A stretch of 13,659 bases of DNA from Streptomyces xanthophaeus (GCF_000725805.1 NZ_JOFT01000064.1:1-13659); one strand, 5' to 3'. Shown: positions 1 through 6,211, counted from the first letter of the stretch. A program made the numbers and translations. The notes: a model not told the origin generated them from the letters alone.

Positions 1-13
1 ACTCCACAGCAGT

Positions 14-37
14 CTCGGCTACCAAAGCCCAGCCGAG
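14..37 (-). terminator. Small hairpin across the stop codon of the leftmost gene
   Basis: CTCGGCT (14-20) and AGCCGAG (31-37) form a perfect 7-bp stem with a 10-nt loop. The stop codon of the 214-residue gene (19-21) sits inside the left arm. It could be a weak factor-independent terminator for that gene. No T-tract follows it on the minus strand, and the window ends 13 bases later, so the call is tentative. Confidence 0.3.
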
Positions 38-663
38 TACGAAACGACCACTGCCTGACCAACACATAGAACCTGTCCGCCAAACAGGAACAACCCCAGC
101 AGCTCGGACCGGTCCCGGCCGCGCAGCACCAGCAGGGCGGCCGCCTGCCGGTCGAGCGGGTCGAGTGCGGCGGTCGCCGCGGATTCGAGGCCGGAGAGGG
201 TGCCGAGTGCCCGCAGGCAGGGCACGTCCTGCGGCTCGCCGAGGCGGATCAGCAGGGCGATCCCGATGCCGACGGCCGCGGCGGTGGTACCGGTGCGGGT
301 CAGCTGCCGGGCGGTGCGCCGGGCGGCGTCCGGGTCGGTCAGGCCGAGCCGTGCGGTGTGTGCGCGGAGGGTGCGGTCGGGCAGGTGCAGTCCGGGGGCC
401 CGCCGGTGGACGGCGTCGGCGGCCCGTACGGGGTCGGGGTCGGCGAGCAGGGGGGTGAGCGCGGCGCTCACTTCTGCCTGCGTCTGTTCCCAGGTCCGGC
501 GAGGGTGGTCGGGTCGTCCGGGTTCCGGCGGGGATCCCTCGGGCAGCGGATAGCCGCGGCGCGGGACCCGGCCGTCCGGCTCGATGCCGTGCCGGAAGAG
601 GGCGTAGTCGTACAGGGAGGTCGTCCGGGGGGCGAGCGGCTCGCGCTCGTCGCGGACGCTCAT
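19..663 (-). CDS. Hypothetical protein, 214 aa, with an atypical C-terminus
   Basis: I do not recognise a family. The N-terminal half (residues 1-130) is hydrophilic, rich in Arg, Pro and Asp, and begins with a short conserved-looking stretch around TTSLYDYALFRHGIEPDGR (residues 14-32). Residues 130-182 are Ala/Leu-rich and probably helical. One segment, AAAVGIGIALLIRLG (about 128-142), is hydrophobic but short and contains an Arg, so I would not call it a membrane helix with confidence. The last 30 or so residues (SELLGLFLFGGQ to the end) come from DNA of about 58% GC (positions 1-110, my hand count), well below the rest of the gene. They may not be the ancestral C-terminus. The ATG at 661-663 overlaps the TGA of an 11-codon frame (660-695). 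The gene lies 54 bp downstream of the AlkC-like gene on the same strand and could be co-transcribed with it. Confidence 0.6.
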   Translation of the reverse strand: MSVRDEREPLAPRTTSLYDYALFRHGIEPDGRVPRRGYPLPEGSPPEPGRPDHPRRTWEQTQAEVSAALTPLLADPDPVRAADAVHRRAPGLHLPDRTLRAHTARLGLTDPDAARRTARQLTRTGTTAAAVGIGIALLIRLGEPQDVPCLRALGTLSGLESAATAALDPLDRQAAALLVLRGRDRSELLGLFLFGGQVLCVGQAVVVSYSAGLW

Positions 664-695
664 CGGGCGGGGTGGGACTCGATTCCGTAGGTCAT
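660..695 (-). other. Possible 11-residue leader ORF overlapping the next start (ATGA)
   Basis: On the minus strand an ATG at 693-695 opens a frame encoding MTYGIESHPAR. It ends in a TGA whose last base pair region overlaps the ATG of the 214-residue gene in the sequence ATGA. A GGCAGG about 8 nt upstream of the first ATG could act as a weak ribosome binding site. This arrangement would allow translational coupling. A frame this short can easily occur by chance, and nothing else supports translation. Confidence 0.25.
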
Positions 696-717
696 GCGAG
701 GAGCCTGCCAGGCGGGG

Positions 718-1806
718 TCAGGGCGCGTCCAACGAGAAAACGGCCTCGCCACGGACCCGGCCGTTGACCTGGAGCTGCACCAGGTGCTCGCCGGAGTGGT
801 AGCGGCGGGTGGTGATCGGCTTGAAGGAGTGGCGCCTGGTGCCGCTGAGGGTTTCGCCGGGGGCCAGGGCGCGCGTGACGAGCTTGAACACCTTGGGGGT
901 GCGGGTGCCGTTCGCCTTCGTGTGGTGCACGACGTAGTCGACGACGAGCTCGGCCGGGAGCGGGCCGGTGTTGGTGACCGCGTAGTCGAAGAGGAGGTAC
1001 TCGCCGACGGCCACCCGCGGGGTTCCCACGACCGGGCCGTGCACGGTGACCGGCACGTCGGGGGAGTGCCCGAGCAGGTTCATCGCCTCGGGCCGGCCGG
1101 CCTTGACGAGGGTGCGCAGGCCGTGCCGGACGACGCGGTCCGTGGTGGCGTCGGGCGCGGCCAGCCAGCGGGCGGCGGTCTCGACGGCGAGGGCGGGGTG
1201 GTCGCGGCTGATGTCGTTGAGGTGGTTGGAGACGGACCGGCGGACGTACTCGGACCCGTCGCGGTAGAGGGCGTCCAGCACGGGCAGGGCCGGGCGCGGG
1301 TCGGCGACGAACGCGGGCAGCTGCGGGGCCCACGGCAGCCGGGGCCGGGTGCCCTCGCTCGCCAGGCGCCGCACGTGCGGGTCCGGGTCGGCGGTCCACC
1401 CCCCTACGACGGCCAGGGCGCGGGCCGGGTCGGCGCGCAGGAAGGGCCGTACTGCGGATTCAGCGGTCAGCCGGGAGGTGAGGTCGTGGAGCAGCGCCAG
1501 ACCGGGCTCGAAGGCGGGAAGTCCGCGGACGGCGACGGCCTCGTCGACGGGGAAGGTCATCCACCCCTCGAAGGCGGGGTCGGTGAGGGCGGTGCGCACG
1601 ACGGCCTCGAAGGCGGGCCAGTCCGCGGGGAGGTCGGCGAGGACGGCGTCGCGCACGGCGGTGACGCGGCCGCTGAAGGTCAGCCCGTCGAGCGCGTCGG
1701 CGCGGGCGCGCAGGGCCGGCGAGGACCGGCGCCCGCCCGCCCGGGCGAGCAGTCGGGCCAGGGTGGTGACGGTGTCCGCGCTGAGGAGCTCATCGGCCGT
1801 GGGCAT
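718..1806 (-). CDS. DNA alkylation repair protein, AlkC-type HEAT-like repeat DNA glycosylase
   Basis: Predicted DNA glycosylase that starts base excision repair of alkylated purines in the cytoplasm; 362 aa. Residues 1 to about 245 are repeated amphipathic helices of the HEAT-like type used by the AlkC/AlkD superfamily. Family-type landmarks are SEGTRPRLPWAPQLP (149-163) and SEYVRRSVSNHLNDISRDHP (175-194). From about residue 250 the protein changes to alternating beta-strands (YLLFDYAVTNTG, YVVHHTKANG, HLVQLQVNG). This matches the C-terminal Ig-like domain that distinguishes AlkC from AlkD. The substrate (3-methyladenine class) follows from family knowledge; I did not assign the catalytic acid. 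The ATG at 1804-1806 lacks a clear Shine-Dalgarno sequence. It lies 54 bp after the lipoprotein stop, with a hairpin between them, so it probably has its own promoter. Confidence 0.85.
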   Translation of the reverse strand: MPTADELLSADTVTTLARLLARAGGRRSSPALRARADALDGLTFSGRVTAVRDAVLADLPADWPAFEAVVRTALTDPAFEGWMTFPVDEAVAVRGLPAFEPGLALLHDLTSRLTAESAVRPFLRADPARALAVVGGWTADPDPHVRRLASEGTRPRLPWAPQLPAFVADPRPALPVLDALYRDGSEYVRRSVSNHLNDISRDHPALAVETAARWLAAPDATTDRVVRHGLRTLVKAGRPEAMNLLGHSPDVPVTVHGPVVGTPRVAVGEYLLFDYAVTNTGPLPAELVVDYVVHHTKANGTRTPKVFKLVTRALAPGETLSGTRRHSFKPITTRRYHSGEHLVQLQVNGRVRGEAVFSLDAP

Positions 1807-1824
1807 GGGGCCAGTGTTGCGGAT

Positions 1825-1855
1825 GACGCCCCGGTTCCGGTGGTCCCGGGGCGTC
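1825..1855 (-). terminator. Hairpin terminator after the lipoprotein gene
   Basis: GACGCCCCGG (1825-1834) and CCGGGGCGTC (1846-1855) form a perfect 10-bp GC-rich stem with an 11-nt loop. It lies in the 54-bp gap just after the lipoprotein stop codon and just before the AlkC-like start. There is no T-tract, which is common in high-GC actinobacteria. It probably separates the two transcription units. Because it is close to the AlkC-like start, it could also affect that gene's leader. Confidence 0.6.
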
Positions 1856-1860
1856 CGCGC

Positions 1861-2559
1861 TCAGTCCTTGTAGTAGTTCGTGAGGACGCAGCCCTTCACC
1901 AGGCCCGGTTCCTTGCGGAATCCGCTCGGCGGCTTGAACTCCGCGTGGCAGTTCAGCATGAGCAGCTGGGACGGCTGCTCCAGCAGGGCGGTCATCGCGG
2001 TCGAGCGGGTCGACACGACGGCGAAGTCCTGGCCGACGACGATCCCGCTGTTCGGGTTGCCGCCGCCGTTGGACTCCTTGGCGTACTTCTCCATCTCGGC
2101 CTTGAAGGCGGTCTGGAAGACCTTGGGGTCCTTGATCATGAAGATGCGGGTGTCGCCGCCGTTGCAGCTGCCCCGCTCGACGACCGAGTGGGTCTTCTCG
2201 GTGAGCTCGGAGTCCTGCTCCCAGTGCTCGTAGCCGTGCTCCGTCGTGCTGATCTCGCTGCACCGGGTGAAGCCGTTGACGTAGCGGGCGGCCGCCGCGA
2301 TGGTGGCGGCCTTGGGGAGCTTGCGGAAGGCGCTGGCGTCCTTGGGGGCGTTCCCGTTGACCCCGCCGTTCTTGGTGGGGTTCTCCAGGGTGCCCTCGTT
2401 CGGGCCGCCGTCGCCGGTCCCGGCCGCGCCGCCCTGCGTATAGCCGCCGCCGGCGCCGATGCCGCCGAGGGCCGGGTTCTCGCCGCTGCCTCCGCACGCG
2501 GTGAGGGTGAGCAGGGCGGTGACGGCAGCGACCGAGGCCAGCAGTGATCTCGTCTGCAT
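1861..2559 (-). CDS. Secreted lipoprotein, 232 aa, function unknown
   Basis: The protein begins with a lipoprotein signal peptide: MQTR, a hydrophobic stretch, then the lipobox LTAC with Cys at residue 22. This predicts cleavage by signal peptidase II and anchoring on the outer face of the membrane. A Gly/Asn/Thr-rich flexible linker covers about residues 23-75. The remaining globular domain contains four Cys residues (in RCSE, GSCNGG, LNCHA and KGCVL), consistent with two disulfides outside the cell. No enzymatic motif is recognisable. The frame extends upstream to 2655, but I chose the ATG at 2557-2559. It places the signal peptide at the N-terminus and has a GGGGGAG ribosome binding site (2571-2577, minus) about 11 nt upstream. 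A matching promoter lies at 2601-2630. Expression is therefore probably monocistronic, given the hairpin at 1825-1855. Confidence 0.8.
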   Translation of the reverse strand: MQTRSLLASVAAVTALLTLTACGGSGENPALGGIGAGGGYTQGGAAGTGDGGPNEGTLENPTKNGGVNGNAPKDASAFRKLPKAATIAAAARYVNGFTRCSEISTTEHGYEHWEQDSELTEKTHSVVERGSCNGGDTRIFMIKDPKVFQTAFKAEMEKYAKESNGGGNPNSGIVVGQDFAVVSTRSTAMTALLEQPSQLLMLNCHAEFKPPSGFRKEPGLVKGCVLTNYYKD

Positions 2560-2600
2560 GTGTGTGGATTCTCCCCCGTAAATGACCTTGAACCGCGGTG

Positions 2601-2630
2601 ACTCTAGGGCGGTGATCATGTCCGCGGCAA
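2601..2630 (-). promoter_or_regulatory. Probable housekeeping-sigma promoter of the lipoprotein gene
   Basis: On the minus strand a -35-like TTGCCG (2625-2630) is followed after an 18-bp spacer by a -10-like TAGAGT (2601-2606). Transcription would start near 2594 and leave a leader of about 35 nt containing the GGGGGAG ribosome binding site. Both boxes fit the relaxed HrdB-type consensus (TTGAC/TANNNT). No start site has been mapped. Confidence 0.5.
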
Positions 2631-2646
2631 ACCCGTCCCGGGTCGT

Positions 2647-2663
2647 GGTTACCACTGGTCACC
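2647..2663. promoter_or_regulatory. Paired GGTNACC half-palindromes, candidate operator
   Basis: GGTTACC (2647-2653) and GGTCACC (2657-2663) are two 7-bp palindromic motifs whose centres (2650 and 2660) are exactly 10 bp apart, about one helical turn. The left copy sits inside a larger near-palindrome, GTGGTTACCAC (2645-2655). The pair lies about 55-65 bp upstream of the predicted lipoprotein start site, a normal place for an activator or repressor. I cannot name the protein that would bind. Confidence 0.35.
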
Positions 2664-2664
2664 G

Positions 2665-2686
2665 CAAAGTCACGAAGGAAACTTTG
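2665..2686. repeat. Inverted repeat CAAAGT-N10-ACTTTG
   Basis: CAAAGT (2665-2670) and ACTTTG (2681-2686) are perfect inverted repeats with a 10-bp spacer, next to the GGTNACC pair. The AT-rich arms stand out in this GC-rich DNA. It may be a second protein-binding site; as an RNA hairpin it would be weak. Confidence 0.3.
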
Positions 2687-2880
2687 AAAACGCCCAAAAC
2701 GGACATGGCTGCGGTTTCCGTATGGTGAAAGCCTGCGTCCGGAGCCTGCTGAACCGTGGATACATACGGGTGTGAACCTTGTATTACGCGCTCATGAACG
2801 GCGCGGCCATCGAGATTCAAAGGCGTTCCAGGGTCTTCGGTTCCGGACCAAAGCCCTCCAGATGTGGAATGCGCAGCGTC

Positions 2881-2886
2881 TAACGT
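2881..2886 (+). promoter_or_regulatory. Candidate -10 box for a leaderless permease transcript
   Basis: TAACGT fits the TANNNT -10 pattern and lies 8 nt before the permease ATG (2895). Transcription from it would begin at or next to the start codon and give a leaderless mRNA. In support, no Shine-Dalgarno sequence precedes this ATG, and an in-frame TGA (2889-2891) blocks any earlier start. Against it, no good -35 is present 17-18 bp upstream. Confidence 0.3.
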
Positions 2887-2894
2887 CCTGACTC

Positions 2895-4454
2895 ATGACA
2901 CAGCTGGACGTCCGGCCTCAGGTCGGAGACACGGTAAGCGGCGTCGCCGAGGGCGATGTTCGCGGCAAGGGCCTCGGCAAGGGGTCAGTCGGACTCGTGG
3001 GAAGCGCCGTCATCGGCATCTCCACCGTCGCCCCGGTCTACTGCCTGACCTCGACCCTGGGCTCCACGGCCGGCGAGGTCGGCATGCAGATGCCGGCGAT
3101 CTTCCTCGCCGGCTTCCTCCCGATGCTCCTGGTCGCCTTCGCCTACCGCGAGCTCAACAAGGCCATGCCGGACTGCGGCACCTCCTTCACCTGGACCGTC
3201 AAGGCCTTCGGCCCGCGGATCGGCTGGATGTGCGGCTGGGGCCTGGTGATCGCCACGATCATCGTGCTCTCCAACCTGGCCGGCGTCGCCACCTCCTACT
3301 TCTGGCTCCTGGCCGGCGAGATCACGAACAACCCGTCGATCGCCGCCCTCGACGACAACAAGCTCGTCCACATCGGCACCTGCCTCACCCTCATCGCCCT
3401 CGCGACCGCCATCAGCTACCGCGGCATGACCGCCACCAAGGGCGTCCAGTACGCCCTCGTCGGCCTCCAGCTCGCGGTCCTCGCCATCTTCGTCGCGATG
3501 GCCTTCCAGAAGGCGTCCGCCGGAACCTTCGACACCGGCCTGGACTTCTCCTGGTCCTGGATGAACCCCTTCGCGGTCGAGTCCATGGCGGCCTTCACCG
3601 CCGGACTCTCGCTCTCGATCTTCATGTACTGGGGCTGGGACGCGTGCCTGGCCACCAACGAGGAGACCACCGGCTCCGCCAAGACCCCCGGCCGCGCCTC
3701 CCTCATCGCCATGGTCGTCCTCGTCGGCTCCTACCTGGCCACCGGCATCGCCGCCCAGATGGCCGTCGGCTCGGGCGACGCGGGCCTCGGCCTCGCCAAC
3801 CCGGAGACCTCCGACAACGTCTTCGCAGCCCTCGCCGGCCCCGTCATGGGCCCGATGCTCGGCATCCTGCTCTTCGTCGCCGTACTGGCCTCGGCCGCCG
3901 CGTCCCTGCAGACCACCTTCATCCCCGTGGCCCGCACGGTCCTGGCCATGTCGACCTACGAGGCCCTGCCGCCCTCGTACGCCAAGGTGCACCCGAAGTT
4001 CAAGACCCCCGGCCGCGCCACGGTCATGGCGGGCGTCGCCACCGGCGTCTTCTACACGGTGATGACCCTCGTCAGCGAGAACGTCCTCACCGACACGATC
4101 TTCGCGCTCGGCCTGATGATCTGCTTCTACTACTCGCTGACGGCCTTCGCCTGCGCCTGGTACTTCCGCGGCGAGCTGCGCCGCTCCGCCCGTGACCTCT
4201 TCTTCAAGGGCGTCTTCCCGGTCCTCGGCGGCCTCCTCCTCGCCACCGTCTTCTTCAAGACCCTGATCGACATGTGGAACCCGTCGTACGGCTCCGGCTC
4301 CACGGTCCTCGGCGTCGGCAGCGTCTTCGTCATCGGCGTCGGCCTGCTGGCCCTCGGCCTGGTCATCATGTTCGTCACCGAACGCCGCAGCCCGGCCTTC
4401 TTCCGCGGCGAGGTCCTGACCAAGGCCACCCCGGCGCTGGTGGTCGAGGACTGA
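2895..4454 (+). CDS. APC-superfamily permease (amino acid/amine transporter type)
   Basis: Integral membrane transporter, 519 aa, predicted to move an amino acid or amine across the cytoplasmic membrane by cation coupling or exchange. The substrate cannot be read from the sequence. Twelve hydrophobic segments are visible, at about 30-54, 63-85, 108-140, 155-175, 183-205, 228-252, 268-291, 310-345, 384-404, 411-433, 440-460 and 471-494. The first carries SAVIGISTVAPVYCLTSTLG (37-56), the unwound-helix region of the LeuT/APC fold. The motif YWGWDACLATNEET (245-258) in helix 6 is typical of the family. Length and helix count are normal and the gene is intact. The ATG at 2895 is the first start after an in-frame stop and has no obvious ribosome binding site. 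The gene stands alone, divergent from the lipoprotein gene and closed by a hairpin terminator. Confidence 0.88.
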   Translation: MTQLDVRPQVGDTVSGVAEGDVRGKGLGKGSVGLVGSAVIGISTVAPVYCLTSTLGSTAGEVGMQMPAIFLAGFLPMLLVAFAYRELNKAMPDCGTSFTWTVKAFGPRIGWMCGWGLVIATIIVLSNLAGVATSYFWLLAGEITNNPSIAALDDNKLVHIGTCLTLIALATAISYRGMTATKGVQYALVGLQLAVLAIFVAMAFQKASAGTFDTGLDFSWSWMNPFAVESMAAFTAGLSLSIFMYWGWDACLATNEETTGSAKTPGRASLIAMVVLVGSYLATGIAAQMAVGSGDAGLGLANPETSDNVFAALAGPVMGPMLGILLFVAVLASAAASLQTTFIPVARTVLAMSTYEALPPSYAKVHPKFKTPGRATVMAGVATGVFYTVMTLVSENVLTDTIFALGLMICFYYSLTAFACAWYFRGELRRSARDLFFKGVFPVLGGLLLATVFFKTLIDMWNPSYGSGSTVLGVGSVFVIGVGLLALGLVIMFVTERRSPAFFRGEVLTKATPALVVED

Positions 4455-4482
4455 CCCACCCCCGCCACCTGCTGTGTCATAC

Positions 4483-4521
4483 CCGCGGCCCCGGACCGGT
4501 CCCCCCGATCCGGGGCCGCGG
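4483..4521 (+). terminator. Strong hairpin terminator after the permease gene
   Basis: CCGCGGCCCCGGA (4483-4495) and its exact reverse complement (4509-4521) form a 13-bp perfect stem with a 13-nt loop, starting 28 bp after the permease stop. No T-tract follows. It is the most obvious terminator for the permease. It also implies that the small secreted-protein gene just downstream has its own promoter, which I could not find. Confidence 0.75.
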
Positions 4522-4572
4522 CGTTCCCGTGACCCGGGGAGCGGCGGGGTCGTTGGGCGGGGCATGAATGCC

Positions 4573-4854
4573 ATGAAGCGCACCCTCTCCGCCCTGGTCC
4601 TCACCGGAGGCGCCGCCCTCGCACTCACCCCCGTCGCCGCGCACGCCGACGAACCGGCGATCCAGGGCCCGCCGATCACGCAGCGCGTGACCGAGATCGT
4701 CGACCACCCCGGCCAGGCGGTCGACGACACGAAGACGGCGCTCGCGGTGACCACGTCGGCGGCCGGCTCCGCCACCGGGGCCGCGGACACCTCCCTCACG
4801 GGCGCAGGCCAGGCCCTCGGCGCGGGCCTCCCGAAGCCCCCGAAGACGGTCTGA
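4573..4854 (+). CDS. Small secreted protein, about 93 aa, function unknown
   Basis: The protein has a clear Sec signal peptide: MKRT, a hydrophobic core (LSALVLTGGAALALTPVA), then AHA before Asp26, fitting signal peptidase I cleavage after residue 25. The mature part is only about 68 residues. It is rich in Ala, Thr, Gly and Asp, has no Cys and no recognisable domain, and ends in a Pro/Lys-rich tail (GLPKPPKTV). It resembles in style the many short low-complexity secreted proteins of Streptomyces. An ATG at 4564 in the same frame would add MNA. I prefer 4573 because the only purine-rich tract (4555-4562) is about 10 nt from it but abuts 4564. A 21-bp tandem duplication begins right after the stop codon. 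Confidence 0.65.
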   Translation: MKRTLSALVLTGGAALALTPVAAHADEPAIQGPPITQRVTEIVDHPGQAVDDTKTALAVTTSAAGSATGAADTSLTGAGQALGAGLPKPPKTV

Positions 4855-4896
4855 CCCTGCGGGGCTGCGCGGTGTCCCTGCGGGGCTCGGCGGTGT
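4855..4896 (+). repeat. 21-bp tandem duplication right after a stop codon
   Basis: Positions 4855-4875 and 4876-4896 are two adjacent 21-bp units. Each starts CCCTGCGGGGCT and ends GCGGTGT, and they differ only in two central bases (GC against CG). The first base of unit one immediately follows the TGA of the small secreted-protein gene. The pair looks like a slippage duplication at the edge of the repeat-rich intergenic stretch. Confidence 0.7.
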
Positions 4897-4909
4897 CGTG
4901 GTGGCCCGT

Positions 4910-5424
4910 CTGCGGCGCCGCTGCACGGGGCTCAGCCCCGGACCCCGCGCCTCAATCTCCCCCAGACTCCGTCCGGGGGGACCCCCGGGCGGGGCTGGGG
5001 TTTGCCCTGGCAGGGCCTGTGCGTGGGGGTCGGGGAGCGGTGCCCCTCCGGGGTATCTCCTCGGCTCGCGCACTGAGCCCGGTCGGACACGTTCGACCCT
5101 GGTTGCGCGCTCGTCCTGCGGGGACACCCCGCAGTGTCCCCACTCCCCTCGACCACGGCTTCGCTTCCGACGCCTGGGCGTGTGGGGTGGGGGCGCGCAG
5201 GAGGGTCCCCGCAGGACGAGCGCGCAACCTAGGCCGTATGTCTCGTAGCCGGGGCTCAGTGCGCGAGCCGAGGAGACACTCCGGAGGGACCCCGCCCCAC
5301 ACACGACACCAAGGCAAGCACCGCAACGGCCAGCACATCCAACGCCCAGCCTGGGCAAAAAATCAGCCCCTCCGGCGTTTGAGGAGCGGGGTCCGGGGCG
5401 GAGCCCCGTGCAGCGGCGCCGCAG
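4910..5424. repeat. 515-bp imperfect palindrome with two well-matched arm segments
   Basis: The outer arms, 4910-4955 and 5379-5424, are reverse complements over 46 bp with two mismatches. Each arm contains a small hairpin, CGGGGC-TCA-GCCCCG (4926-4940) on the left and CGGGGC-GGA-GCCCCG (5394-5408) on the right. The inner arms, 5044-5126 and 5204-5288, are also reverse complements with blocks of near identity, for example CTCGGCTCGCGCACTGAGCC (from 5060) and GGTTGCGCGCTCGTCCTGCG (from 5101). Their middles have diverged. DNA between the outer and inner arms pairs poorly. The symmetry suggests two copies of one element inserted head to head, or a decayed mobile or repetitive element. No transposase is present. 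Confidence 0.7.
5121..5140. repeat. Hairpin GGGACAC-N6-GTGTCCC inside the palindrome
   Basis: A perfect 7-bp stem (5121-5127 with 5134-5140) and a 6-nt loop lie just inside the left inner arm of the long palindrome. The right arm has no equivalent, so this hairpin marks an asymmetry between the two halves. Confidence 0.55.
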
Positions 5425-5543
5425 GCGGGACACCGCCACACGGCCGAGCCCCGCACGGGATACGGCGGAGCCCCGTAGCAACGGCGCCGCAGGCGGGGCA
5501 GCACCCCACGGCCAAGACCCGTGCAGCGGCGCCGCAGGCGGGG
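5408..5543. repeat. Three direct copies of a GC-rich unit of about 22 bp
   Basis: The unit GTGCAGCGGCGCCGCAGGCG followed by GG occurs at 5408-5429 and 5521-5542, with a variant (GTAGCAACGGCGCCGCAGGC) at 5475-5494. A fourth copy, inverted and with one change, lies at about 4905-4926. Short flanking words such as CCACACGGCC and GAGCCCCG recur between copies. They lie downstream of the membrane-protein gene (minus strand). Each contains the palindrome GCGGCGCCGC, so a transcript could fold locally. Confidence 0.65.
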
Positions 5544-5572
5544 CGCCGCCACACGCTGAGCCGCCCGCAGGG

Positions 5573-6193
5573 CTATCGGCGGGCGCGCTTGGCCCCGACC
5601 TCCGCGTCCGTGCGCCGCCGCTCACCCGCCGCGAACATGGTGCCGCCGATCAGGACGAGGAGGCCTCCGGTGATCCCCGAGCCGAGCGCGTCGACGGTGC
5701 GGGCGCCGGTGGCTTCGATCCGCGGGTCCAGGATGCCGGCCGGGTCCTCGAACAGGACCACCTGCTGGCCCTCCGTGAAGTCGCCGAAGCAGTTCTGCTG
5801 CTGGCCCAGCTTGCGGACCTGGCCCGACGGGTCGGACACGACGCAGTAGGACCGGGTGTCCCCGTCGGACTCCTTGTGCTCCCCGACCTCGACGACCACC
5901 GCGGGGACCTGCTCGCCGAGCAGCTTCGTGTAGGTCTCGTAGAGCTGGGGCCCGGCGAAGAGGCTGAGGGCCAGGGTGCCGAAGCCGATGACGGTCGCGG
6001 CTCCCGCCCGGTTCCAGAACGTGCCCGCCACCGCGGCCCCGATCCCGGCCGCGGCGAGGACGAGGAGGACCCCGACGAACACCATGCCGTAGGGGTACTG
6101 GGCGAGGAAGCCGCCCGCCGTCGCCGCCCCGGGGATCGCGACGGCCCAGCACAGCGAGTTCCGCGTACGTCCGGATGTCCGGGCCGCTTCCAT
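5573..6193 (-). CDS. Membrane protein, 206 aa, possibly DUF3592-like
   Basis: Predicted integral membrane protein of unknown role. Three hydrophobic segments lie at about 14-33, 35-57 and 63-82. A soluble mostly beta-strand domain follows (about 83-165), then a fourth hydrophobic segment (about 169-188) and a basic tail (GERRRTD to the end, KRARR). The soluble part (VPAVVVEVGEHKES, YCVVSDPSGQVRKLG, GQQVVLFEDPAGILDPRI) resembles the small beta domain between helices in DUF3592-type proteins. I make that link with moderate to low confidence. Two Cys (117 and 135) in this domain could form a disulfide if it is extracytoplasmic. The frame extends to 6232, but I chose the ATG at 6191-6193 because GGAGGGG lies about 9 nt upstream. 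It follows the LLM oxidoreductase gene on the same strand after 66 bp and may be co-transcribed. Confidence 0.7.
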   Translation of the reverse strand: MEAARTSGRTRNSLCWAVAIPGAATAGGFLAQYPYGMVFVGVLLVLAAAGIGAAVAGTFWNRAGAATVIGFGTLALSLFAGPQLYETYTKLLGEQVPAVVVEVGEHKESDGDTRSYCVVSDPSGQVRKLGQQQNCFGDFTEGQQVVLFEDPAGILDPRIEATGARTVDALGSGITGGLLVLIGGTMFAAGERRRTDAEVGAKRARR

Positions 6194-6211
6194 GTCCGAT
6201 TCCCCTCCGAC

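Larger units (their letters stand above)
2560..2894. other. Divergent intergenic region between lipoprotein and permease genes
   Basis: These 335 bp separate two divergent genes and are visibly less GC-rich than the coding DNA. On the lipoprotein side they hold a plausible housekeeping promoter (2601-2630) and two dyad patterns (2647-2663 and 2665-2686). On the permease side I see only a weak -10-like TAACGT (2881-2886). I see no gene, tRNA or riboswitch-like structure in the middle (2690-2870). Confidence 0.6.
4855..5572. other. 718-bp repeat-rich intergenic region without a gene
   Basis: No credible gene lies between the small secreted-protein stop and the stop of the membrane-protein gene. 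Open frames exist on both strands, but they are repetitive, Arg/Pro/Gly-rich and run through the palindromes. The stretch contains a 21-bp tandem duplication (4855-4896), a long imperfect palindrome (4910-5424), an internal hairpin (5121-5140) and three direct copies of a GC-rich unit (5408-5543). The segment around 5365-5408, including GCCCCTCCGGCGTTTGAGGA, is of a kind I associate with dispersed intergenic repeats in Streptomyces genomes. Copy number cannot be judged from one window. Confidence 0.7.

Noticed and set aside
694..2547. Open frame of 617 codons on the plus strand
   Set aside because: It is antisense to both the AlkC-like gene and the lipoprotein gene, and runs through their intergenic hairpin. 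The product is Gly/Val/Glu-rich low complexity.
2560..2655. N-terminal extension of the lipoprotein frame up to 2655
   Set aside because: It would put 32 residues before the signal peptide and translate through the promoter boxes. The ATG at 2557-2559 has a ribosome binding site and starts the signal peptide.
2985..4799. Open frame of 604 codons on the minus strand
   Set aside because: It is antisense to the permease and crosses its terminator and the small secreted-protein gene. The product is a Gly/Asp/Glu-rich composition artefact.
5345..5360. GCCCAG-C-CTGGGC followed by six A on the plus strand, resembling a terminator
   Set aside because: The dyad has only one central base, so it cannot form a normal hairpin. 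On the minus strand the T run precedes the dyad instead of following it.
4872..5849. Open frames in the repeat-rich intergenic region (for example 325 codons plus, 382 codons minus at 4477-5625)
   Set aside because: They run straight through the palindromic arms and direct repeats, encode Arg/Pro/Gly/Ala repeats, and overlap real genes at their ends. They have no ribosome binding site or domain.
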